A DNA stretch of 6,954 nt, taken from Bacteroidales bacterium UBA5621 (GTDB lineage Bacteria > Bacteroidota > Bacteroidia > Bacteroidales > VadinHA17). The number at the start of each line of letters is the position of its first letter. Position 1 is the first letter of the stretch. This document shows positions 1 to 5,880 of this stretch, one piece after another. The stretch lies in NCBI GenBank assembly GCA_002424525.1, contig DIKJ01000096.1, positions 1 to 6,954 on the forward strand. Reading direction: 5' to 3'. The translations under genes were made by a program, and so were the position numbers. The notes beneath the pieces were generated by a model. That model was not told the DNA's origin. It saw only the letters and a program-made list of their open reading frames with translations, and searched no databases.

Positions 1-896
1 GAGACCGCTAATGGTATTGTTATTGCCATTGATTTTGGAAGGTAGTACCATGGCATAAAATCGGACCATTCTGTTTTCCCTTCAAAAATCTGCCGGAAAG
101 TATCAGGGAAGTGCACCATCACCCTGTATGAGGCGAGCACGTTCCTGAACGGGGATTCCAGGGCAAACGGCCATAGGAGTATCCCTGCAAAATAAGCGGA
201 GAAGGAGACTAAAATAATAATTATCAGTCTTTTGCCATACTCACCAAAATCAATCTTACCTTCATTTATTCTGTTATAGAAAGCTATTATGAAAAAGAAA
301 AGAACCAGGTAGCAAATCAGAAGCAATCCTCCTGCCCTGATGCTGATGGAAAAGCCCATGCTCAAAATTAAGAACAGTATGTCAGCAAACCTGATTCTAT
401 GCCCTTCCGGAAAAAGCACTTTCAGCATAAAGAATGTCCCGGCGATATATGAGAGAGCAAAGGGAACATCTTTAAGGTTATTCTGGGCATGGCCCATGAA
501 TGTTGGCGACACAGTAAAAAGCAGGAGCACAATAATCCCTGTCCTGTAACCTGAAAGCCATACAGCAAAAAGGGCAGTGACAAAAACAGTCAGCCATCCG
601 GCAAGCGAGCTCATCAGATGGCGGAAGCCATAAATATCATCAATATTGAACCAGTTTATGAGAAAGGTCACAAAATTGTCATAGAACTGGCCGTAATACC
701 TCAGGTGAGTAACGGGTGTCTCAAGAGCCGACCGGTCCTCACCCTGGGTTGCAAAATATTCGTATACAGCTACCGAATGATTATAATGGAGAACCTCATC
801 ACATGATATTCCTGCATTTCTGCTCAGGATAACCATTATTATGAGCAAAACTGCAGAACCTGCGAAAAAGATATATTTCAATCTTAACCTGCTCAT
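1..896 (-). CDS. GT-C (GT39/PMT-like) membrane glycosyltransferase, C-terminus cut by window edge
   Basis: The reading frame runs from an ATG at 896 to the left edge without a stop, giving 298 residues of a longer protein. It is strongly hydrophobic, with several likely membrane helices, the first at about residues 7-25. The first extracytoplasmic loop carries an acidic pair (ISCDEVLHYNH, D33-E34), where GT-C enzymes keep their catalytic acid. A second family-like motif follows at about 137-147 (AQNNLKDVPFA), and PWYYLPKSMAITIP sits at about 282-295. Known enzymes of this fold (PMT, ArnT) transfer a sugar from a polyprenyl-phosphate carrier to a protein, lipid or glycan on the outer face of the cytoplasmic membrane. 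The start overlaps the stop of the GT2 gene by 4 bp, so the GT2 enzyme probably makes its donor. Fold assignment is by motif and topology. The acceptor is unknown. Confidence 0.82.
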   Translation of the reverse strand, partial: MSRLRLKYIFFAGSAVLLIIMVILSRNAGISCDEVLHYNHSVAVYEYFATQGEDRSALETPVTHLRYYGQFYDNFVTFLINWFNIDDIYGFRHLMSSLAGWLTVFVTALFAVWLSGYRTGIIVLLLFTVSPTFMGHAQNNLKDVPFALSYIAGTFFMLKVLFPEGHRIRFADILFLILSMGFSISIRAGGLLLICYLVLFFFIIAFYNRINEGKIDFGEYGKRLIIIILVSFSAYFAGILLWPFALESPFRNVLASYRVMVHFPDTFRQIFEGKTEWSDFMPWYYLPKSMAITIPLAV

Positions 897-1825
897 CCTT
901 TTTCCTTCGTGCCATCATAGAGTTTCCTGACAAAATAGAGGGGCCTGTTCTGGGACTCTTTGTAGTTTCTGAAAATATATTCCCCCAGAACTCCCAGGAA
1001 TACAAGTTGTACGGATCCCAGAAAAAAGATGCTGAGCAGAACGGATGACCATCCAGGTTCTGCAAATCCGGCAATTCTGGCAACGATAACATATACTCCT
1101 GCCGCCATGAATATCGCAGTACCGATGGCTCCCATTACGAGGCAGAACCGTATCGGGAAGCTCGAGGATGAAAAGATGGCATCAGTGGCCAGAAAAAACA
1201 ATTTCCGCAGGCTCATTTTAGGCTTCCCTTTGAAACGGTCGTCACGTACAAAATCAACGGATCCCTGCCTGAAGCCAATAAAAGTTCTCAATCCGGGAAG
1301 GTAACGGACTTTTTCCTTCATGCTCAGGAGTGCATCGGCAGCATTACGGTTCATCATTGAGAAGTTGCCAAAGTTTTCGATGTTGGCAATATCACCTATC
1401 CTGCTGAAAACAAGATGGAACAGAAATGCTCCCAGGTTGCGCCCCTTTTTACCCTTTCGCCCGGTTTTCCTCCCGCTGACAATATCATACCCTTCTTCTG
1501 TTATTTTATGGTACATTTTACCAAGGAGCTCGGGGGGATCCTGCAGGTCCCCATCCATCATGGCAACAAGGTCTCCCCTGGCATGGTCCAGTCCTGCGCT
1601 GTATGCTGCCTGGTGTCCGAAATTCTTCGAAAGGGAGATTATCCTGATCTTCTTATGACGTTCCTGCCACCCGAGCAGTTTATCCAGGCTGAGATCCGTG
1701 CTGCCGTCATCAACAAATATCACCTCATAGTCTGAAACAAAGGATTCGATGGCTGATATGGTCCGTTTTACCAGCTCATCAATTAGTTTCTCCTCGTTGA
1801 AAATCGGTATAACCAGCGAAAGCAT
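893..1825 (-). CDS. GT2 polyprenyl-phosphate glycosyltransferase (DPM1/GtrB/ArnC-like)
   Basis: 310 residues, a normal full length for this family. It starts with the GT-A nucleotide-sugar fold (LSLVIPIFNEE, 3-12; VIFVDDGSTD, 35-44). The metal/donor motif is DGDLQDPPE at 91-99, and the family motif GNFSMMNR is at 153-160. A basic stretch RDDRFKGKPKMS at 194-205 corresponds to the conserved Arg/Lys motif of GtrB-type enzymes. Two membrane helices follow, at about 223-249 and 260-283, then the typical tail GEYIFRNYKESQNRPLYF. Such enzymes move a sugar from a nucleotide donor onto undecaprenyl or dolichyl phosphate on the cytoplasmic face. The sugar cannot be told from sequence. The gene begins 11 bp after the ThuA-like gene, with only A/T-rich sequence before the ATG, and its TGA overlaps the ATG of the GT-C gene. 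Confidence 0.92.
   Translation of the reverse strand: MLSLVIPIFNEEKLIDELVKRTISAIESFVSDYEVIFVDDGSTDLSLDKLLGWQERHKKIRIISLSKNFGHQAAYSAGLDHARGDLVAMMDGDLQDPPELLGKMYHKITEEGYDIVSGRKTGRKGKKGRNLGAFLFHLVFSRIGDIANIENFGNFSMMNRNAADALLSMKEKVRYLPGLRTFIGFRQGSVDFVRDDRFKGKPKMSLRKLFFLATDAIFSSSSFPIRFCLVMGAIGTAIFMAAGVYVIVARIAGFAEPGWSSVLLSIFFLGSVQLVFLGVLGEYIFRNYKESQNRPLYFVRKLYDGTKEKG
903..907 (-). promoter_or_regulatory. Shine-Dalgarno site for the GT-C gene, inside the GT2 coding end
   Basis: On the minus strand AAGGA lies 6 bases before the ATG at 896, within the last codons of the GT2 gene. It is the clearest ribosome-binding site in the window; the other starts have weak or no such motif. With the ATGA stop/start overlap at 893-896 it supports this start and suggests translational coupling of the two glycosyltransferases. 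Confidence 0.6.
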
Positions 1826-1836
1826 TAATGTTATTT

Positions 1837-3048
1837 TTAATTCGTCGCCTGCAATCTTGCCAGGGCAAATTCTGCCTCATCCTGTATTTCTGCATTCCCG
1901 GCCAGATTCCTGATCCCGGGAACGCAGTAATCTGATCCCATCCAGCTGAGTTCCCGGAGCAGTAACTTTTTAGCCTCAACTGTTGTTTCGGGAGCCTTGA
2001 GGACCTTTACCATCATTTTTTCATAATTGAGCAGTGATTTCTCATCACCTCCTGCCTGGCGTAAATAACTCTGAAGAAGCGAAAAATACCTTGTGCTCTT
2101 CTGAATATCATAATTCCCAAGGTTTTTCATTACCTCATCAAGCGTTGGTACCACGAATCCCGGTCGGAGTGACGCAGCTGCAGCGCTCGGAAAATCGAGC
2201 GGAACCGGCTGGGTTACATTACCTGTAACAGCCCATTCTGCGCCTCTCTGGAATGTGGTTATGAATCCTGCGCATTCGAGTGCAGGGCCACCTCCGTCCT
2301 GCGGGTAACCAAGTGTGGTGTGAAATATCTTACCCTTCCCGTAGGCAATGACCATCAAAGCCGGTTCGTCCCTGCCGGAACCCTGTGCTCTGGGATCTGA
2401 CCAGGCAGTCGCCAGAATATCCAGACTGATTGCAGGGCCACGCAGGGGACCGGAGAGCATATCGCTTCCATGCAGCCATCTGGCAGGCAGACCCGCAGTA
2501 ACCGGATGATCAGTTATTTTGGTCCTTATTTCAAATTCCTGGCTGGTGACGGCCGGAGCAGACAGCGTGCCGGCAGTATCGATAACCATTTCATTCCTTC
2601 TGAAATAGACATATGGTCCGGCACTCTGGTCACGCCCTTCGCCTCCTCCCAGGCCAATCATCTGGTTATACTCCTTCCAGTCGGGGAATGCGTTGCCTGA
2701 TTCGTTGCAGACAACCACCCCGCCTCCGTTATTAACATAATCGATGAAAGCGGTATTTACATTTTCCGGCCACGGCTCGCCATTGTAAGCGAGAACAACA
2801 AGCTGGTATTTTGAGAATGCCGGATTAAACGCTGACATGTCACCCCCTTTTTCAGGAGTTGCCAGTATCCTGGTATGGAACATGCCGGTCTGATCGAGCA
2901 GTTTCTTAAGGATAGCGGAACTTGTCTGCCAGTCATGCTCAGCCTGTCCGGTAATGATCAGTGCCTTGTATTTTCCGGTGTCACTGCAGGTTGTGAAAAA
3001 TGCAAGTATTCCTGCAACTATCAGTAAAATAATAAATTGTTTCTTCAT
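1837..3048 (-). CDS. ThuA-like putative lipoprotein with HEAT-like C-terminal tail
   Basis: 403 residues. The N-terminus (KKQFIILLIVAGILAFFTT then C21-S-D) is a signal peptide with a likely lipidated cysteine, though FTTC is a poor match to the usual lipobox. Residues about 27-275 match the ThuA-like, class I glutamine-amidotransferase-type fold: KALIITGQAEHDW at the first strand, LVVLAYNGEPWP, FIDYVNNGGGVVV (101-113), and DEPALMVIAYGKGKIFHTTLGY near 207-228. ThuA proteins are linked to sugar catabolism, classically trehalose with the oxidoreductase ThuB; their chemistry is poorly settled. Residues about 300-403 are helical, and the end (EAKKLLLRELSWMG, EFALARLQ) resembles one or two HEAT-type repeats. 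It follows a Gfo/Idh/MocA gene by 12 bp, so they are probably co-transcribed. A weak AGAG lies just before the ATG. The substrate is unknown. Confidence 0.83.
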   Translation of the reverse strand: MKKQFIILLIVAGILAFFTTCSDTGKYKALIITGQAEHDWQTSSAILKKLLDQTGMFHTRILATPEKGGDMSAFNPAFSKYQLVVLAYNGEPWPENVNTAFIDYVNNGGGVVVCNESGNAFPDWKEYNQMIGLGGGEGRDQSAGPYVYFRRNEMVIDTAGTLSAPAVTSQEFEIRTKITDHPVTAGLPARWLHGSDMLSGPLRGPAISLDILATAWSDPRAQGSGRDEPALMVIAYGKGKIFHTTLGYPQDGGGPALECAGFITTFQRGAEWAVTGNVTQPVPLDFPSAAAASLRPGFVVPTLDEVMKNLGNYDIQKSTRYFSLLQSYLRQAGGDEKSLLNYEKMMVKVLKAPETTVEAKKLLLRELSWMGSDYCVPGIRNLAGNAEIQDEAEFALARLQATN

Positions 3049-3060
3049 CTCTGGCTTGTT

Positions 3061-4374
3061 TTAAACGGTTGGTAATGTCCATGGTTTCCGGTAAGGGCGG
3101 CTGAGCAGGCGGCTGGCTCTCGGGTTCCCGATTATCACTTCCTTATCGGGGTCCCATTTTATAGTTTCGCCTGTCGTCATCGCTATTTCGCCCAGCAGTG
3201 CCACTGATATTGCTCGGTATGCACCTTCAATTGGCGTGATGGTTTCCTTGCCTGTACGGATGCAATCGATAAAGTTCTGCCAGTGATTCTCGCTTTTGTA
3301 CAGCTTAATTTCATTCTCACCGATAACCTCTTCAAGGATACCGGGGTCGGAGGCTGTAAGCTGGTTTCCGCGGTTGGTGTGGACCCAGCCAAGCTCACCA
3401 TACCATGTAGTTCCCATTCCATGGATAAGCCTTGATGAATTAGCAACACGCATTTCAATGCCGTTGGCATATTTGCAGATAAAATCATATTCCACCGGTG
3501 CATTAAAGATACCATCGACAGGGTAAACACCTGATCCGGCAATCTCCACTGGACCGGTATTCTCCAGTCCGGCTCCCCAGTTCGCGATGTCGATATGATG
3601 CCCTGCCCAGTCGGTAAGCTGACCACCCGAATAATCGAGTATCCATCGCCAGTCCCAGTGGGCCACACCTCTGTATGGTACTTCGGGTGCCGGGCCAAGC
3701 CACATGTCCCAGTCAAGTTCCGGAGGAACTTCCTTCACTGGAGGAGTGCCGATACCCCTGCTTCCATCCGGAAGGCCAACCTCTATATGACTTATCTTGC
3801 CTACCCTTCCATTGATAGCCAGTTCTGCACCGCGGTGGAAATTTGGGAGGGAGCGCTGCCAGCTCCCTGTCTGCCATATAGTATTGTTCTTCCTGCATGC
3901 TTTCACTATGGTCTGTCCGTCTGCAATTGTGCGGCTGATCGGTTTCTCACCATAAACAGCCACTTTCTTGTTTATTGTTTCGGTATAGATTATCCCGTGC
4001 CAGTGATCGGGCAAAGCAATGGAAACGGCATCCAGCTTCTCTTTTTCGAGGAGCTCGCGGTAATCCATGTAAGTGCGGCAGTCACTGTTCTTATTGGCTC
4101 CGTCAACAGTCTCCCTTGCTTTTGAAAGACGGAGGGCATCAACGTCACAAACAGCAACAAACTGCAGCTGGCTGCCCAGCCGCAAAAAATCTCTCATGTT
4201 GCTCATACCCTGCGATCCGGTGCCAATGGCCCCGATAACAATCCTGTCGCTCGGGGCAAGCTTCCCTCCCATCCCAAAGACTGAGGAAGGAACGATCTGA
4301 GGGAGCACAAAAGCTCCGGCAACAGCAGTTGCAGAGCGTTTTACGAATGCTCTTCTTGAGGTTCTTCTTAACAT
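3061..4374 (-). CDS. Tat-exported Gfo/Idh/MocA-family oxidoreductase
   Basis: 437 residues, typical for exported members of this family. The signal holds an exact twin-arginine motif (SRRAFVK, 6-12) and a hydrophobic stretch ending near SSVFG. The Rossmann dinucleotide motif is GTGSQG at 51-56 (IVIGAIGTGSQG). The family lysine motif is EKP at 143-145 (YGEKPISRT). The C-terminal domain has GGQLTDWAGHHIDIANW at about 250-266, with D255, H259 and H260 near the expected substrate site. The family oxidises or reduces sugars, inositols and glycosides with NAD(P). Twin-arginine export suggests that the enzyme folds with its cofactor bound before crossing the membrane, as in Zymomonas glucose-fructose oxidoreductase. 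It sits 44 bp after a second family member and 12 bp before the ThuA-like gene, a setting that suggests keto-sugar or glycoside metabolism. No Shine-Dalgarno sequence is evident. The exact substrate is unknown. Confidence 0.93.
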   Translation of the reverse strand: MLRRTSRRAFVKRSATAVAGAFVLPQIVPSSVFGMGGKLAPSDRIVIGAIGTGSQGMSNMRDFLRLGSQLQFVAVCDVDALRLSKARETVDGANKNSDCRTYMDYRELLEKEKLDAVSIALPDHWHGIIYTETINKKVAVYGEKPISRTIADGQTIVKACRKNNTIWQTGSWQRSLPNFHRGAELAINGRVGKISHIEVGLPDGSRGIGTPPVKEVPPELDWDMWLGPAPEVPYRGVAHWDWRWILDYSGGQLTDWAGHHIDIANWGAGLENTGPVEIAGSGVYPVDGIFNAPVEYDFICKYANGIEMRVANSSRLIHGMGTTWYGELGWVHTNRGNQLTASDPGILEEVIGENEIKLYKSENHWQNFIDCIRTGKETITPIEGAYRAISVALLGEIAMTTGETIKWDPDKEVIIGNPRASRLLSRPYRKPWTLPTV

Positions 4375-4418
4375 ATCGGTTAAATTTGGTTGATTGTAAA
4401 TAATGTATTTTGCCTGAA

Positions 4419-5759
4419 TCAGACAGCCACAGGTGTTCCCGGTATTGGTGTTTCAAAGACCATATCGACCGGACCAAATTCAATAACTGCAGGACCAAGG
4501 TCCATATCCGATCTGAGGATCTCATCCCAGGTGATAAGCCTGCCGGTGTAGGCCGCCGTTCTGCCCATGATGGCGGTAAGCGTCGAGTACGCCGTCTGCT
4601 CCGCCTCGTTAACATAATCGCCTGTTCTGATCGCATGCACCAGATGCATGTGCTCCTGGACATAGGGAGGTATCTTAAGGGTAGTCATTGGATTGCCGTA
4701 CTCGTCACTGGGATACTCAAACTTCCATCTGACATTTCCTTTCAGGTCCCAGATAGTGTTCTCGCAGTTGGTGTAACCCTCCGTACCCATTATTATTTCT
4801 CCGGTTCCGTTGGCACAGCTGTCGATCTGGCGGCACATGCTGTGTGAGCTTACCCCATTCCCGTAATCAAAATCAATGCTGAAAAAATCATACTGGTCGC
4901 CTGTAACCCTGCGGTGACGCCCTCCGTAACCGATTGCCTTCTCCGGCACCCTGCCTATGAACCAGTTTACTACATCTATGTTATGTACATGGGTGTCGAG
5001 GATATGATCCCCGCATAACCAGCAGAAGTTGTTCCAGTTGCGAAGCATGTATTCCATATCGTCCCATCCCTTCTCACGCAAACGGAGCCAGACATGGTCC
5101 TGGTTCCAGTAGGCCTTCGCCGAGGTGATAGTACCGATAGCTCCGGAGGCTACCTGCCTGTAGGTCTCTATATAATCCTCCTGATGCCTTCGCTGGGTGC
5201 CCGTAACAACACACAGCCCTATCGCCTGTGCCTTCCGCGCAGTCGTTATAACCGACCGGATACCCACAGGATCGACCGCCACGGGCTTTTCCATGAATAC
5301 ATGCTTGTTGTTCATGACCGCCTCAAGAAAATGATCGGGACGGAACTGCGGCGGTGTCGCCAGCAGTACAACATCGACATCCGGTATCGCCATCAGCTTC
5401 TTGTAGCCGTCAAAGCCCGTGAAGCAGTTCTCCTCAGGGATCGGAAGATCAAACGAAGCAAAACGCTCCCTGCAGGCATCGATCTTGTCCTGGAAAACAT
5501 CGGCAAGGGCTATTATCTCAAGATCGGGGCCCGCGCTGATGAAGTTGATTGCGGCTCCCGTGCCTCTCGCTCCCGCTCCGACTAGTCCGGCCCTGAGCTT
5601 ACGGCCTTTGGGCGCACCCCGAAGTATCGGCGGCAGTCCAAGCTCCTTCGGGTCCCTCAGTTTTCTTCCGCACGACGCCACCAGGGCCCCTGCCCCTGCC
5701 AGTCCTATACCCGTCAGTGCCGCCCTCCCTATGAATTTCCTCCTGTCAATATTGTGCAT
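4419..5759 (-). CDS. Exported Gfo/Idh/MocA oxidoreductase with twin-arginine signal and lipobox
   Basis: 446 residues. The N-terminus has a twin-arginine-type motif (DRRKFIG, 5-11), a glycine/alanine-rich hydrophobic core, and a lipobox ending at C30 (LVASC). It is therefore probably a folded, Tat-exported lipoprotein. The Rossmann motif is GAGARG at 61-66, and EKP lies at 137-139 (FMEKPVAVD). The catalytic-domain motif GDHILDTHVHNIDVVNWF spans about 230-247. Just before it, CWLC (226-229) places two cysteines next to the putative active site, which I do not recall as usual in relatives. The protein is distinct from the downstream paralogue, so this is not a recent tandem duplication. The start is ATG at 5759, preceded only by an AT-rich hairpin and the 7-bp repeat array. 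It is probably the first gene of the five-gene group. The substrate is unknown. Confidence 0.92.
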   Translation of the reverse strand: MHNIDRRKFIGRAALTGIGLAGAGALVASCGRKLRDPKELGLPPILRGAPKGRKLRAGLVGAGARGTGAAINFISAGPDLEIIALADVFQDKIDACRERFASFDLPIPEENCFTGFDGYKKLMAIPDVDVVLLATPPQFRPDHFLEAVMNNKHVFMEKPVAVDPVGIRSVITTARKAQAIGLCVVTGTQRRHQEDYIETYRQVASGAIGTITSAKAYWNQDHVWLRLREKGWDDMEYMLRNWNNFCWLCGDHILDTHVHNIDVVNWFIGRVPEKAIGYGGRHRRVTGDQYDFFSIDFDYGNGVSSHSMCRQIDSCANGTGEIIMGTEGYTNCENTIWDLKGNVRWKFEYPSDEYGNPMTTLKIPPYVQEHMHLVHAIRTGDYVNEAEQTAYSTLTAIMGRTAAYTGRLITWDEILRSDMDLGPAVIEFGPVDMVFETPIPGTPVAV

Positions 5760-5775
5760 AACATTTATTAATGTT
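5760..5775. repeat. Perfect 6-bp inverted repeat touching the oxidoreductase start codon
   Basis: AACATT at 5760-5765 and AATGTT at 5770-5775 are perfect reverse complements around a 4-base loop. The proximal arm abuts the ATG at 5759 on the minus strand. As RNA it would form a weak A/U-rich stem over the ribosome landing site; as DNA it could be a small operator. Such AT-rich palindromes occur by chance, so function is uncertain. Confidence 0.35.
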
Positions 5776-5781
5776 TTATAT

Positions 5782-5876
5782 TTTACTCTCTACGCTCTAC
5801 GCTCTACGCTTTACGCTCTACGCTTTACGCTCTACGCTCTACGCTCTACGCTCTACGCTTTACGCTCTACGCTCTA
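5782..5876. repeat. Heptanucleotide tandem array (TCTACGC / TTTACGC)
   Basis: Twelve intact 7-bp units run without gaps from 5789 to 5872, followed by a partial unit TCTA at 5873-5876. Nine are TCTACGC and three (5810, 5824, 5859) are TTTACGC. A decayed unit, TTTACTC, precedes them at 5782-5788. On the transcribed minus strand the unit reads GCGTAGA or GCGTAAA, so stop triplets fall in all three frames. The array fills almost the whole gap between the stop of the heme/SUMF1 gene (5881) and the next gene, and lies in the 5' leader of the oxidoreductase. Copy-number change by replication slippage is plausible and would alter spacing upstream of that gene. No promoter could be recognised in or around it. 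Confidence 0.95.
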
Positions 5877-5880
5877 AAAC

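Noticed and set aside
3595..4125. Plus-strand 176-codon open frame
   Set aside because: It lies wholly antisense to the Tat-type oxidoreductase gene, whose motifs are unambiguous, and has no recognisable features of its own.
4398..4410. Short inverted repeat AAATA-3-TATTT between the two oxidoreductase genes, as a possible terminator
   Set aside because: The stem has only five A/T pairs and no G/C content, so it would not be a stable terminator; the gene spacing suggests read-through.
4145..4663. Minus-strand 172-codon open frame overlapping both oxidoreductase genes in another frame
   Set aside because: It is low-complexity and arginine/serine-rich, with no recognisable motif, and spans two well-supported genes.
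5782..5876. CRISPR array
   Set aside because: The units are 7 bp and directly adjoining, with no spacers.
5760..5880. Bacteroidota-type promoter (TTTG and TAnnTTTG) in the gap before the oxidoreductases
   Set aside because: No convincing match with proper spacing was seen on the minus strand in this gap or in 4375-4418.
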